Shown: positions 55,990 to 64,000 of the stretch, in pieces | Layout of the letters: each line of letters begins with the position of its first letter | Position numbering within the stretch: position 1 is the stretch's first letter | Assembly: GCA_014191755.1 (NCBI GenBank) | Contig: BJHE01000006.1 | Span: 45,869-109,868, forward strand | Direction of reading: 5' to 3' | DNA length: 64,000 nucleotides | Origin: Cyanobium sp. | GTDB lineage: Bacteria; Cyanobacteriota; Cyanobacteriia; PCC-6307; Cyanobiaceae | Notes under the pieces: model-generated | What the model was told of the DNA's origin: nothing | What the model saw: only the letters and a program-made list of their open reading frames with translations | Databases searched by the model: none | Position numbers and translations under genes: made by a program

Positions 55990-56024
55990 CGCCAGCCGCC
56001 GACCACGCGCCAGCCGCCGACCAC
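55990..56024. repeat. Two-copy 18-bp tandem repeat upstream of leuC
   Basis: CGCCAGCCGCCGACCAC occurs at 55990-56006 and 56008-56024. It lies in the divergent spacer between leuC and the small gene at 56152. Confidence 0.7.
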
Positions 56025-56151
56025 CGACCTCGGTGAGCTGGAGCACCGAACCCACCCGAGGAAGCGTGCTAGTAACACAACACAGGGCTCCGAGCCCCAT
56101 TGACTCAAATAATCTCAATACATTCTTCCTTTTGTCCTCTGAGTCAGATCC

Positions 56152-56358
56152 ATGACTGTCCAACCTGGATGCGTGGTGCGGATCCACGGCCGTGCCGATG
56201 CCCCAGCATCCGATGCCCTGTACGAGGTGGTGAGCGTGGAGGAGGACGATCTCCGCTGCTGGGTGCGCCGCTGGCCCCATCCCCGGAAGGCCAGCGCTCC
56301 CTTCGCCGTGCCGCTCAGCCAACTCGAAGGGCCCCTGCGGCAGGAGGCAAGGACATGA
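56152..56358 (+). CDS. Small conserved-looking hypothetical protein
   Basis: 68 residues, [20 protein letters not shown] onward, with [18 protein letters not shown] and [15 protein letters not shown]. The alternating hydrophobic pattern suggests a small beta-barrel fold; I recognise no family. An AT-rich stretch with TTGACT at about 56101 precedes it and may hold its promoter. It is translationally coupled to the next small gene (ATGA overlap). Confidence 0.6.
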   Translation: MTVQPGCVVRIHGRADAPASDALYEVVSVEEDDLRCWVRRWPHPRKASAPFAVPLSQLEGPLRQEART

Positions 56359-56501
56359 TCCCGGTCGGATCGGCCGTGGCCACCCGCCTGCTGCTCTGCG
56401 GCGCCCGCAGCGCCCTGGCGGCGGGCCTGATCGCCCTTGGCCTGGAAGGCCTCCACCTGCTGCTCCTGGATCTGGACCTGGATGGGGTGCCCCTGGCCTG
56501 A
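56355..56501 (+). CDS. Very small hydrophobic protein, coupled to upstream gene
   Basis: 48 residues starting [20 protein letters not shown], then a hydrophobic helix ([20 protein letters not shown]) and the acidic end LDLDGVPLA. Its ATG lies inside the upstream stop (56355-56358, ATGA). I do not recognise it. The coupling is the main support for its being real. Confidence 0.45.
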   Translation: MIPVGSAVATRLLLCGARSALAAGLIALGLEGLHLLLLDLDLDGVPLA

Positions 56502-56624
56502 GCGGGCCGGACGGACGCCGCATGGGACCTCGCTTCTTTTCGCCTCGCTGCCGAGGAAGACCTGATCGAAGGGTTGCGAGGCCCACGGGTGGCGGGACTT
56601 CAGCGAAGGGCGCCGGCTGCCCCC

Positions 56625-57656
56625 TCAAACCCCATTCACCACGTTCTTCGGAGCACCGGCGAGGATCGCTGCGGCATTGGCGGCGGCGGCCTCAATCAGC
56701 CGTTCGCGGGCCGAGCGGGTGGCCCAGGCGATGTGGGGGGTGATCACGCAGTTCGGGGCGTGGAGTAGCGGATTGGAGGGTTCGGGGGGCTCGAGGCTCA
56801 GCACATCCAAGCCCGCACCACCGAGGCGGCCGCTGTGGAGGGCGGCGGCCAGGTCGGCCTCGTTCACCAGGGGTCCCCGGCCGGTGTTGATCAGCAGGGC
56901 GCCGGGCTTCATCCGGGCGATCCGCTCCGCATTGATCAGACCGCGGGTTTCGGGGGTGAGCGGGCAATGGAGGCTCACCACATCGGAGCGCTGCAGCAGG
57001 GTGGGGAGATCCACGCCGCTCACCCCCTCAGCGCTGATGGGCTGGCGCCGATGGGCGAGCACCTCCATGCCGAAGGCGCGGGCGATCGCCGCCACCGCCA
57101 GGCCGATGCGGCCGAGACCAACCACCCCGAAGCTGAGGCCAGCCAGCTCGGTGAGGTTCCCTTCCCAGAATGAGAAATCCGGGCCCGCACTCCAGCGGCC
57201 AGCGCGCACCAGGGCGTCATGGTGGCCGGTGCGGCTGGTGAGCTCCAGCAGCAAGGCGAACACAGCCTGGGCCACCGAGGCGGTGCTGTACTCGGGAACG
57301 TTGCAGAGGGGCACACCCCGGGCCGCCGCGGCAGCCCCATCCACCACATCGTGACCGGTGGCGAGCATGCCGATGCCCCGCAGCTGCGGAGCGGCGTCCA
57401 GATCAGCCGCCGTGAGGCGGGTCTTGTTGGTGAACGCCACATCCGCCCCGGCCAGGCGCTCGGCCACCAGCTCCGGTGGCGTGCGGTTGTGCACGCTGAG
57501 CTGCCCAAGCCGCTCGAGGGGCTCCCAGGAGAGATCGCCGGGGTTGGTGGTGAAGCCATCGAGCACCACCAGCCGGGGTCTGGCGGGCCTGGCGGAGACG
57601 GAGGAAGGCGGCATGGCAGGCCTGGCAGGGGCGGATGGGGACTCCAAGGCAGGCAC
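56625..57656 (-). CDS. D-2-hydroxyacid dehydrogenase (glycerate dehydrogenase-like)
   Basis: NAD(P)-dependent D-isomer-specific dehydrogenase, 343 residues (an ATG at 57614 would give 329). The nucleotide site is [20 protein letters not shown]. Catalytic residues are the Arg in [10 protein letters not shown], the Glu in the VLSLEPPEP region and the His in [18 protein letters not shown]. Resemblance to glycerate/hydroxypyruvate reductases suggests a photorespiratory or serine-cycle role, but substrate cannot be read from sequence. It is 21 bp downstream of the DUF2811 gene. Confidence 0.85.
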   Translation of the reverse strand: MPALESPSAPARPAMPPSSVSARPARPRLVVLDGFTTNPGDLSWEPLERLGQLSVHNRTPPELVAERLAGADVAFTNKTRLTAADLDAAPQLRGIGMLATGHDVVDGAAAAARGVPLCNVPEYSTASVAQAVFALLLELTSRTGHHDALVRAGRWSAGPDFSFWEGNLTELAGLSFGVVGLGRIGLAVAAIARAFGMEVLAHRRQPISAEGVSGVDLPTLLQRSDVVSLHCPLTPETRGLINAERIARMKPGALLINTGRGPLVNEADLAAALHSGRLGGAGLDVLSLEPPEPSNPLLHAPNCVITPHIAWATRSARERLIEAAAANAAAILAGAPKNVVNGV

Positions 57657-57677
57657 GGCGAAGGGCGGCTGCGGGGC

Positions 57678-57971
57678 TCAGGCCCGGGGTCCCGGCAGGG
57701 AAGTCCCCCCACGCTGGAACAGACCGTTGAGGTAGTGCTGGGCCACGGAGCGGTCCTGGCAGCCGTGCTGGAAGAGGAAGCCGGCGAGAGCGGCCTGCAT
57801 CAGGCGGTACTGATCCCACTGGGGATGGCTGCCCACGAAGGCGACCATCGCGTCGAAGAGGTCTTCAGGGAACTGGTTCTCCACGCTCACGCTGCGGGGG
57901 GCATGGTCGGGCACCGCCGCGCTGGTGGGGGTGGTTTGGGTGGTGGGGGTGAATTCCTGCCGTTCTTTCAT
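57678..57971 (-). CDS. DUF2811 family protein
   Basis: 97 residues from the ATG at 57971 (MKERQEFTPTTQTTPTSAAV). The conserved part is VSVENQFPEDLFDAMVAFVG, SHPQWDQYRLMQAALAGFLF and QHGCQDRSVAQHYLNGLF, a compact helical domain found in cyanobacteria. Function is unknown. The N-terminal Thr/Pro-rich 30 residues are variable. It is probably co-transcribed with the dehydrogenase. Confidence 0.85.
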   Translation of the reverse strand: MKERQEFTPTTQTTPTSAAVPDHAPRSVSVENQFPEDLFDAMVAFVGSHPQWDQYRLMQAALAGFLFQHGCQDRSVAQHYLNGLFQRGGTSLPGPRA

Positions 57972-58366
57972 GCCTGCGTCTTCCGCTGCGGTGTCCGCCC
58001 CATCAGGCCACGCCATGCCCCCTCGCGTCAAAGCGACCCGCTCGGGCCACTCCCGTGCTGGGATCAGCGCGACCCAGGGCGGGATGCCCGTGACAACTGG
58101 GCCGGATGATCCAACGCACCTCGGGGGGCCGAGTCGGCGGGGCGGGAGCCAAAACCGTCAAGGGGAGGGGATGTTTCCCCCACGCATTGGCAACACCCCA
58201 GACGGCACGGCGGCCCGGGCCGCCGCATTCTGTGGAAAACCCCCCGGCCCTTCGCGGAAAACCCGGGCGGACGGGGGAAAACTCCATGCCACAGGATTCG
58301 TGATCGTTCTGCTCCCGGCCGTGAGGGATCCCTATGGAGCACATCTGCCGGATGATCCAGACGGCC
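57972..58366. other. Spacer between cinA and the DUF2811 gene, with GGAAAAC repeats
   Basis: No gene is convincing in this 395-bp stretch. It contains three GGAAAAC copies at 58234, 58256 and 58276 (spacings 22 and 20 bp). The first lies in TGTGGAAAA, the complement of the DnaA-box-like TTTTCCACA. The rest is GC-rich without strong hairpins that I can see. Confidence 0.5.
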
Positions 58367-59686
58367 TCAGCTCGCTGCTTCCAGCTCCAGCCGCAGACGG
58401 TTGAGCGACTCCCCCACGCTGAGGGTCTGGATCCAGCCGCGACCCCGGCTCTCCCCGAACCGCACCGCCGCGCTGCCGCTGCCGGCCGGACCGGCCAGGC
58501 CCAGATGCACCAACCCCACCGGCTTGGCGGCGCTGCCGCCCCCTGGCCCGGCGATGCCCGTCACCGAGAGGGCCCAGTCGCTGCCGGTGCGGCGGCGCAC
58601 CCCATCCGCCATGGCGATCGCCACCGGATCGCTCACGGCGCCGTGCTCCGCGAGCAGCTCCGCCGGCACCCCCAGCAACACTTCCTTCAGGGAATTGGCA
58701 TAGGCGATCACCCCCCCGAGGAACACATCGGAGGCGCCCGGTACGGCGGCCAGGGCAGCCCCGAGGCCGCCGCCGCTGCAGGATTCAGCCACCGCCAGGG
58801 TTTCGCCCCGCCGCCTGAGCCGCTCGAGCACCACCGAAGCGAGGCTGTCGTTGTCTGTGCCGAAACACAGCGAGCCGGTGCGGGAGCGCAGATCAAGCTC
58901 GACCGGCTCCAGGAGGGCTTCGGCGGCGGCCGGGTCGTCGGCGCGGGCGGTGAGGCGCAGCTTCACCTCGCCGGCGCCGGCGTAGGGGGCAACGGTGGGG
59001 TTCTCCAGATCCAGCAGGTCGGCCACCTGCTCAGCAAGGGTGGATTCGGCCACGCCCCAGAAGCGCAGCAGCCGGCTGGCGAACACCCCCTGGGCCAGGC
59101 CGGCGTTGCGCAGCCAGGGCTCGGCGGTGGCCTCCCACATCGCATGGAGCTCGCTCGGCACCCCGGGGAAGGTGAGCACGGTGAAGCCGCTCTGGATCGG
59201 GAAACCGGGGTCGGCCGGCACGGGGGTCCAGATCATCCCCGGCGCGGTGCCGGTGGGGTTGGGCAGCACGGCAGCGCCCTCTGGAAGGAAGGCCTGGCGA
59301 CGGTTGCTGGGGGCCACCACGCGGCCGCGGGCCTCGATGCGGGCCCGGATTCGCTCCCAGATGGCGGGATGCTCCACCAGGGGGGTGCCGAAGGCGGCGG
59401 CGATCGCCTCGGTGGTGAGGTCGTCGGGGGTGGGACCGAGGCCGCCGGTGGTGATCAGCACCCGACAGCGGCCGGCGGCGGCGCGCACCGCGGCGATCAG
59501 GCGCTCGCGGTTGTCACCCACCACCTCCTGGCGGTAATGGGGCAGACCGAGGCCGGCGAGCCGCTCGGCGATCCAGCGGGCGTTGCCATTGAGGATGTTG
59601 CCCAGCAGCAGCTCGGTACCCACGCAGAGCACCTCCACGGAGCGCTCATCAGGGATGGGGGGAGCGGGAAGGGGTGATGGGGCCAT
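58367..59686 (-). CDS. cinA: CinA family protein (nicotinamide-nucleotide amidohydrolase type)
   Basis: 439-residue two-domain protein. The N-terminal molybdopterin-binding-like domain has [20 protein letters not shown] and [18 protein letters not shown]. The C-terminal CinA/PncC domain has [20 protein letters not shown] and [20 protein letters not shown], motifs of NMN deamidation in pyridine-nucleotide salvage. It lies 54 bp from the downstream end of the phosphotransferase gene on the same strand. Confidence 0.93.
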   Translation of the reverse strand: MAPSPLPAPPIPDERSVEVLCVGTELLLGNILNGNARWIAERLAGLGLPHYRQEVVGDNRERLIAAVRAAAGRCRVLITTGGLGPTPDDLTTEAIAAAFGTPLVEHPAIWERIRARIEARGRVVAPSNRRQAFLPEGAAVLPNPTGTAPGMIWTPVPADPGFPIQSGFTVLTFPGVPSELHAMWEATAEPWLRNAGLAQGVFASRLLRFWGVAESTLAEQVADLLDLENPTVAPYAGAGEVKLRLTARADDPAAAEALLEPVELDLRSRTGSLCFGTDNDSLASVVLERLRRRGETLAVAESCSGGGLGAALAAVPGASDVFLGGVIAYANSLKEVLLGVPAELLAEHGAVSDPVAIAMADGVRRRTGSDWALSVTGIAGPGGGSAAKPVGLVHLGLAGPAGSGSAAVRFGESRGRGWIQTLSVGESLNRLRLELEAAS

Positions 59687-59740
59687 GGCCGGGGCGGAAG
59701 GTCTCGATGGAGGCGAAAGGGGATCAGGTGTCCGCCCGCC

Positions 59741-60838
59741 TCAGCGCAGCTCCTGCTGCACCGAGCGGCGGCTCATCACCACCGCCGCGATCAGCACGGC
59801 GGTGGCCAGGGCCAGCCAGAGGAAGCGATTCTCGGCGTTGGCCAGCACCAGGGCCAGAGCCCCCAGCCACTGGGTGAAGGCATAGATCAGCACCACGGTG
59901 CGGCGGTGGCTGAGGCCGGAGCGCAGCAGGCGGTGATGGAGGTGGCGGCGGTCGGGATAGAAGGGGGAGCGGCCCTCGCTGAGCCGGCCCATGATCACCG
60001 CCGACATGTCGGCCAGGGGCAGCGAGAGGATCAGCAGCGGCAGCAACAGGCTCACGCCCGTGAGCCCCTTGGCGGGGCCCACGATGCTGATCGCGGCCAG
60101 GGCGAAGCCGAGGAAATAGGAGCCCCCGTCGCCCATGAAGATGCGGGCGGGGTTGAAGTTGTGGCGCAAGAAGCCGAGGCAGGCGCCGGCAAGAGCTGCT
60201 GCCAGCAGTCCGGCGGCGGGCTGGGCGAGGCTGAAGCTCACCGAGAGCAAACCGATCGCGGCGATGCCGCTCACCCCAGCCGCCAGGCCATCGAGGCCGT
60301 CGAGCCAGTTGATCGCGTTGGTGATGCCCACAAGCCACACCACTGTTGCCAGCAGGCTCAGGCCCGGCGGCAGGGTCAACAGGGGCGGCAGGGCCTGGTG
60401 CAGGCCATGGAGCGATTCGAAGGGCAGCTCGATGCTGCCGATCCTCACCCCCTGATCCCACACGGCCATCGCCACCGCCACCTGGCCCACCAGGCGGGGC
60501 AGGGGCGGCAGGGCGAAGAGGTCATCGGCCAGGCCGATCACGAAGAAGCAGAGGGAACCGGCCAGGGTGGTCCAGATCAGCCGGTCCTTGTCGGGGGGCA
60601 GGTCGGCAAAGCCGCCGGCCAGCCAGGTGAGGGTGAGGGCCAAGCTGAAGCCGGCCACGATGCCGACCCCGCCGAGTCGCACCATGGGCGAGGTGTGCTG
60701 CTTGCGGGGATCGGGGGGATCCACCAGGTCGTAACGCAGGCCGAGGGCGCGCACCAGGGGAACCACGAGTGCGGTCACCAGTCCAGCCACCACGAAGGTG
60801 ACCAAGGCCGCCGCGTTGGGGCTGTAGGCGAGGGTCAC
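59741..60838 (-). CDS. Polyprenyl-phosphate sugar-1-phosphate transferase (WecA/TagO type)
   Basis: Integral membrane glycosyltransferase (MraY-WecA family) of 365 residues with about ten helices. It transfers a sugar-1-phosphate, usually GlcNAc-1-P, to undecaprenyl phosphate to start glycan assembly. Motifs: VDPPDPRKQHTSPMVRLGGV, GLADDLFALPPLPRL, the catalytic NAINWLDGLDGLAAG, RIFMGDGGSYFLGF, and the cytoplasmic RRHLHHRLLRSGLSHRRTV that sets it apart from MraY. glyA lies 58 bp upstream on the same strand. Confidence 0.9.
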   Translation of the reverse strand: MTLAYSPNAAALVTFVVAGLVTALVVPLVRALGLRYDLVDPPDPRKQHTSPMVRLGGVGIVAGFSLALTLTWLAGGFADLPPDKDRLIWTTLAGSLCFFVIGLADDLFALPPLPRLVGQVAVAMAVWDQGVRIGSIELPFESLHGLHQALPPLLTLPPGLSLLATVVWLVGITNAINWLDGLDGLAAGVSGIAAIGLLSVSFSLAQPAAGLLAAALAGACLGFLRHNFNPARIFMGDGGSYFLGFALAAISIVGPAKGLTGVSLLLPLLILSLPLADMSAVIMGRLSEGRSPFYPDRRHLHHRLLRSGLSHRRTVVLIYAFTQWLGALALVLANAENRFLWLALATAVLIAAVVMSRRSVQQELR

Positions 60839-60896
60839 AACGGCGGGCCTGGTTGCAGCGGACCTTTGGGTCTCACCTTACGGATCGGGGCAAGGA

Positions 60897-62195
60897 TCAG
60901 GCGTGCTGGAGCTGACGTTCCAGGGCATAGAGCGGGAAGCGGCGGCAGAGGTCGGCCACCCGTTCGCGGCAGCGGAGTTCGATAGCGCTGTCCTCAGGAT
61001 TGAGCAGGCGATCGGCGATCACATCGGCCACCTCACGGAAGGCAGCGGCGTCGAAGCCGCGGGTGGTGCAGGCGGCGGTGCCGAGCCGCAGGCCGCTGGT
61101 CACAAACGGCGGCTGGGGATCGAAGGGCACCGTGTTCTTGTTGGCGGTGATGTTCACATCACTCACCAGCAGGTCGGCCACCTTGCCGGTCATGGTGATG
61201 CTGCGCAGATCGAGCAGCACCAAGTGGTTGTCGGTGCCGCCGCTCACCACATCGATGCCCCGCTCCTGGATCCGGGCCGCCAGGGCCTGGGCATTGGTGA
61301 TCACCTGCTGGCTGTAGGTGCGGAAGGAGGGCTGCAGGGCCTCTCCGAAGGCCACGGCCTTGGCGGCGATCACATGCTCCAGCGGACCGCCCTGGCTGCC
61401 AGGGAAGACGGCCTTGTCGAACTGCTTGCCGAAGTCGGCGTCGTTGCAGAGGATCAGGCCGCCGCGGGGACCCCGCAGGGTCTTGTGGGTGGTGGTGGTG
61501 ACCACATGGCAGTGGGGCAGGGGGCTGGGGTGCACTCCGGCCGCCACCAGGCCGGCGATGTGGGCCATGTCCGCCAGGAGGAAGGCCCCCACCTCATCGG
61601 CGATGGCGCGGAAGGCGGCGAAGTCGATGGTGCGGGGGTAGGCCGAGTAGCCGCACACGATCAGCTTCGGGCGGTGCTGCAGGGCCAGCTCGCGGATCGT
61701 GGCGTAATTGAGCTGCTGGGTGTCGGGGTCGACGCCGTAGTGGAAGGCCTGAAACCACTTGCCGCTCACATTCACCGGCGAACCGTGGGTGAGATGGCCG
61801 CCGTGGGAGAGGTCCATGCCCAGGATCGTGTCGCCGGGCTTGAGCAGGGCCAGGAACACGGCGAAGTTGGCCTGGGCGCCGCTGTGGGGCTGCACGTTGG
61901 CCCAGGCGGCGCCGAAGAGCTGCTTGGCCCGCTCGATCGCCAGCTCCTCAATGCCATCCACGAACTCACAGCCGCCGTAGTAGCGCTTGGCGGGCAGCCC
62001 CTCGGCGTATTTGTTGGTGAGCACCGAGCCCTGGGCCTCCATCACGGCGCGGGAGGCGAAGTTTTCGGAGGCGATCAGCTCCAGGTGGGTCTGCTGGCGG
62101 TTCAGCTCCCGATCGATCAGGGCGGCGATGGCGGGATCGGCCGCGGCCAGGGACGTGTCGATCGCTGCCGGGGAGGAGGGGGAGGAGAAGGCCAT
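60897..62195 (-). CDS. glyA: Serine hydroxymethyltransferase
   Basis: PLP enzyme interconverting serine and glycine with tetrahydrofolate, central to one-carbon supply and photorespiration. The ATG at 62195 gives 432 residues, starting [20 protein letters not shown]. The PLP lysine is K238 in [16 protein letters not shown]. Other family blocks are [38 protein letters not shown] and [17 protein letters not shown]. The frame upstream of 62195 crosses tRNA-Arg and is not coding. Confidence 0.96.
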   Translation of the reverse strand: MAFSSPSSPAAIDTSLAAADPAIAALIDRELNRQQTHLELIASENFASRAVMEAQGSVLTNKYAEGLPAKRYYGGCEFVDGIEELAIERAKQLFGAAWANVQPHSGAQANFAVFLALLKPGDTILGMDLSHGGHLTHGSPVNVSGKWFQAFHYGVDPDTQQLNYATIRELALQHRPKLIVCGYSAYPRTIDFAAFRAIADEVGAFLLADMAHIAGLVAAGVHPSPLPHCHVVTTTTHKTLRGPRGGLILCNDADFGKQFDKAVFPGSQGGPLEHVIAAKAVAFGEALQPSFRTYSQQVITNAQALAARIQERGIDVVSGGTDNHLVLLDLRSITMTGKVADLLVSDVNITANKNTVPFDPQPPFVTSGLRLGTAACTTRGFDAAAFREVADVIADRLLNPEDSAIELRCRERVADLCRRFPLYALERQLQHA

Positions 62196-62397
62196 GGGAT
62201 CGGTGGCGGAGCGGCTGGGCAAGAAACCCACGGTTGAGTCGATGTTAAGGAAACGCCCACGTCGATCCGTCGGCGGGGCCGGTTCGGTGCTGGTCCGCCC
62301 ACGGCCTGCGCCTTGGTGCGCCGCGGCGGGGATCGGCCCGGTCCGGCCCGCAGGCCCCGGCAGCAGCCCCCAGCAGGCGGTGCCAGGGAATGCGCCC

Positions 62398-62426
62398 AAA
62401 AAAAAAGGCCACCCCTTGGGGTGACC
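62398..62426 (-). terminator. Intrinsic terminator of tRNA-Arg
   Basis: Read on the minus strand, GGTCACCCC-AA-GGGGTGGCC is followed by nine Ts (complement of the A-run at 62398-62406). It begins 8 nt after the tRNA-Arg 3' end. This is the clearest rho-independent terminator in the window. Confidence 0.9.
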
Positions 62427-62433
62427 AGAAGAA

Positions 62434-62507
62434 CGCGCCTGGAGAGATTCGAACTCCCGACCCTCTGATCCGTAGTCAGATGCTCTAATCCGCTGAGCTA
62501 CAAGCGC
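62434..62507 (-). tRNA. trnR: tRNA-Arg (ACG)
   Basis: A 74-nt cloverleaf. Acceptor GCGCTTG pairs with CAGGCGC (one G-U). The anticodon stem TCTGA/TCAGA encloses loop CTACGGA with anticodon ACG (A34 to inosine by TadA). The T arm is GGGAGTTCGAATCTCTC. CCA is not encoded. It is upstream of glyA on the same strand but separated from it by a terminator. Confidence 0.95.
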
Positions 62508-62691
62508 GTGCCCGTTCATTCTCACCGCATGGGGGGGCCATCCGTCAACTGAGGGACGCCGGGCAGCCTGCCGAAGCCAGCGGGGTTCACCCCGGAATCG
62601 GGCCGGGCCCGGTTCCACCAGCCGGGCGCCACGAGGGGTCCGCGCCGATCCAGCTAGCTTCAGTTACACGCCTCGCGCCCGCCCGCGCCCC

Positions 62692-62931
62692 ATGCCGATC
62701 CGCTGGTACGGCCCCGCCGACCCCGCCGACCCCACGTACCGCCATTTCGCGCGGATCGTGAATCTCACCCTGCACGCCATGGTGTTCGCGGCGGTGAACA
62801 GCGGCCTGTGGTTCGTGCAGGGGATGCGCCATCCCTGGCCTCACCTGGAGTGGCTCACCCTGCCCTGGGCTGCACTGCTGCTGGTTCATGTCAGCGTGGT
62901 GGTGATGCAGCGGCCCGCCCCCGAGCCATGA
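62692..62931 (+). CDS. Small two-helix membrane protein
   Basis: 79 residues starting MPIRWYGPADPADPTYRHFA. Two hydrophobic segments are seen: VNLTLHAMVFAAVNSGLWFV and LTLPWAALLLVHVSVVVM, with the connecting loop GMRHPWPHLEW. The layout is that of a 2TM-domain protein; function unknown. Its stop overlaps the DUF3181 start (ATGA, 62928-62931), so the two are coupled. Confidence 0.75.
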   Translation: MPIRWYGPADPADPTYRHFARIVNLTLHAMVFAAVNSGLWFVQGMRHPWPHLEWLTLPWAALLLVHVSVVVMQRPAPEP

Positions 62932-63215
62932 CCCTCTCCGCCCAGGACCTCGCTGAACTCACCAGCGCCCTAGCCGACCGGCTTTACCTGCAGGTGGCCA
63001 ACTGGAACCTCTACCTAGGCGATGCCGGCCTGGCTGCCACTCTGGCAAGCGAATGTGCCGCCCGGCTCGACCAGGGGGCGGCGGTGTGCGCCCGCCAGGC
63101 CCTGGAGGCGGTGCAGGTGGGCATCGGCGGCGGCGCCACCCGCCTGCCCCTGGCGCGGCTGGTGCCGCCCGGGCAGCTGCGGGATCTGGAGGAGCTGCTG
63201 CAGCCTTACTGCTAG
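62928..63215 (+). CDS. DUF3181 family protein
   Basis: 95-residue cyanobacterial protein of unknown function from the ATG at 62928. The family pattern is seen in LADRLYLQVANWNLYLGDAG, VGIGGGATRLPLARLVPP and the C-terminal LRDLEELLQPYC. It is coupled to the 2TM gene upstream. In-frame sequence upstream of this ATG belongs to another frame of the 2TM gene and is not coding. Confidence 0.85.
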   Translation: MTLSAQDLAELTSALADRLYLQVANWNLYLGDAGLAATLASECAARLDQGAAVCARQALEAVQVGIGGGATRLPLARLVPPGQLRDLEELLQPYC

Positions 63216-63424
63216 GCCCAGGACCCAGCCCTCTCGGGAGTTGAAGACCGCGGCCGGCTGGGAAGGCAACCGGCCGGCAAAGGTCGCGGAGCGACAGGGG
63301 CACGGGGCACGGAGCGCAGCAACTTCAGTGCAGCCCCTCCGGCAGCCCGAGCGTTCCGTTTAGCTGCATTCCGGCCGAGAGGTCGGGCCGTTGCCGATAA
63401 GGTGGCGATCACCGCTGTGGCTCC

Positions 63425-63682
63425 GTGCTGGTCATCGAGGTCACCAACGCCCGCGAGGTGGTGCGCAAGCGGATGGGCCCTCTGGGGGGGCGCCTGCTGG
63501 GCAAGGTGGTGGATGCGGAGGCCCAGGTGGAGAAGGCTCTGATCCAGGAACTGGAAAAATCGTTCAGGGAATTCGGGATCGAGGCCCGCATCTTCTCGGT
63601 GGATGGCCCCCAGATGATCGGCCGCTCCCACCTGGAGATTCCGCTGCAGGTGCGCGAAGAGCGGCAGGTGCGGCTGGGGTGA
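63425..63682 (+). CDS. Conserved-looking hypothetical protein
   Basis: 85 residues from the GTG at 63425: MLVIEVTNAREVVRKRMGPL, GGRLLGKVVDAEAQVEKALI, QELEKSFREFGIEARIFSVD and the end LQVREERQVRLG. It looks like a compact alpha/beta cytosolic protein; I believe similar proteins occur in picocyanobacteria but cannot name the family. The recombinase remnant begins within its stop region (63678-63683), so its 3' end marks an insertion boundary. Confidence 0.65.
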   Translation: MLVIEVTNAREVVRKRMGPLGGRLLGKVVDAEAQVEKALIQELEKSFREFGIEARIFSVDGPQMIGRSHLEIPLQVREERQVRLG

Positions 63683-63914
63683 ACTGACCATGCGCGATGG
63701 CAAAGGCGGTAAGGATCGGCGCACCATGCTTCCCGAGGGAGGAAGGGCGGCTACAAGAGCAGCTACAGGCGGTGCGACGCCTCGATGAGAAAGAACTGGG
63801 GAACAGGGGCGCCACCATCTGGATCCGAGCCTGGTTCAGCAAGCAATTCGCCGTGCCATGAGGGCGGTAGAGATCAACAAAGCGGCCACCTCTCACTGGT
63901 TTCGCCATTCCTAG
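63678..63914 (+). pseudogene. Remnant of a tyrosine recombinase, integron-integrase-like
   Basis: Three fragments match consecutive parts of a tyrosine recombinase catalytic domain. GELTMRDGKGGKDRRTMLPE (from 63678) carries the beta-hairpin lysine. LQEQLQAVRRLDEKELG (from 63751, another frame) is the following helix. HHLDPSLVQQAIRRAMRAVE and INKAATSHWFRHS (first frame again) carry the HxxR box and end at a TAG at 63912-63914. The RHHL-type segment is typical of IntI and close relatives. A stretch of ~35-40 residues before HHL, box I and everything after FRHS, including the catalytic tyrosine, are missing. Confidence 0.8.
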
Positions 63915-64000
63915 CGGCTCCGCCACGCTGGGCTTGCGGCTTCGCGAAGGCCAGGAAATCTGAAGCTCACTCGCGCTAAGGAGTTAAAGCACTATTAGGC

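Noticed and set aside
58334..59677. Rightward open frame of 447 codons over cinA
   Set aside because: Antisense shadow of cinA.
60903..62237. Rightward open frame of 444 codons over glyA
   Set aside because: Antisense shadow of glyA.
62196..62397. Glycine riboswitch upstream of glyA
   Set aside because: No conserved glycine-aptamer pattern recognised in the leader.
63970..64000. attC-like core (GTTAAAG) near the right end
   Set aside because: One loose match without a paired core or hairpin; the window ends too soon to judge.
1..64000. CRISPR array, intact insertion sequence or prophage
   Set aside because: No regularly spaced repeats, no transposase and no phage structural genes were found; only the recombinase remnant suggests past mobility.

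Overview
The window is a high-GC chromosomal segment of a unicellular alpha-cyanobacterium of the Synechococcus/Cyanobium type. Evidence is the photosystem II small subunits PsbH, PsbN and PsbI, the NDH-1 subunit NdhN, the nitrogen regulator NtcA, the clock-input protein LdpA, the carotenoid desaturase CrtD, a cyanobacterial DUF3769 LptD, ThyX instead of ThyA, and several cyanobacteria-restricted small families (DUF1815, DUF2811, DUF2839, DUF3146, DUF3181). GCGATCGC (HIP1) octamers occur several times. HIP1 is common in freshwater cyanobacteria and scarce in open-ocean picocyanobacteria, so a freshwater or brackish Cyanobium-like organism is my inference.

Left part (1-16.8 kb): one long leftward train of translation genes. 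In transcription order it is rplC-rplD-rplW-rplB-rpsS-rplV-rpsC-rplP-rpmC-rpsQ-rplN-rplX-rplE-rpsH-rplF-rplR-rpsE-rplO-secY-adk-rpmJ-rpsM-rpsK-rpoA-rplQ-truA-rplM-rpsI-rpmE-prfA. This is the merged S10/spc/alpha/L13 arrangement of cyanobacteria. rpmD, rpsN and infA are absent from it.

Middle (17-46 kb): rightward ndhN and ldpA flank a heavily decayed Na+/H+ antiporter. Then come a secreted protein of unknown function, a cytochrome P450 remnant, an R3H/AAA ATPase, tRNA-Gln, a HAD hydrolase and recA with a LexA-like palindrome. After these are DUF genes, a DinG-like helicase divergent from tyrA, an LssY_C lipoprotein, crtD, glmM, a Slt-type transglycosylase, a NIL-ferredoxin, a TxlA thioredoxin, thyX, a Coq4 protein, dcd, a CobO-like P-loop protein, ntcA with an upstream NtcA-type site, a DUF3084 protein, YqgF, DUF3146, pth and tatA.

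Right part (46-64 kb): psbH and psbN diverge. A GH38 alpha-mannosidase lies between psbN and psbI. Beyond are a large LptD-like outer-membrane protein with an extra beta-barrel module, leuD/leuC, two tiny coupled genes, a D-2-hydroxyacid dehydrogenase, DUF2811, cinA, a WecA/TagO-type phosphotransferase, glyA, tRNA-Arg with a clear terminator, and a small-gene cluster. The last 320 bp carry the wreck of a tyrosine recombinase of integron-integrase type.

No CRISPR array, intact insertion sequence or intact prophage was seen. The unusual content is three decayed genes (antiporter, P450, recombinase), two apparently degenerate P-loop proteins, the LptD fusion, and several repeat or palindromic intergenic elements.
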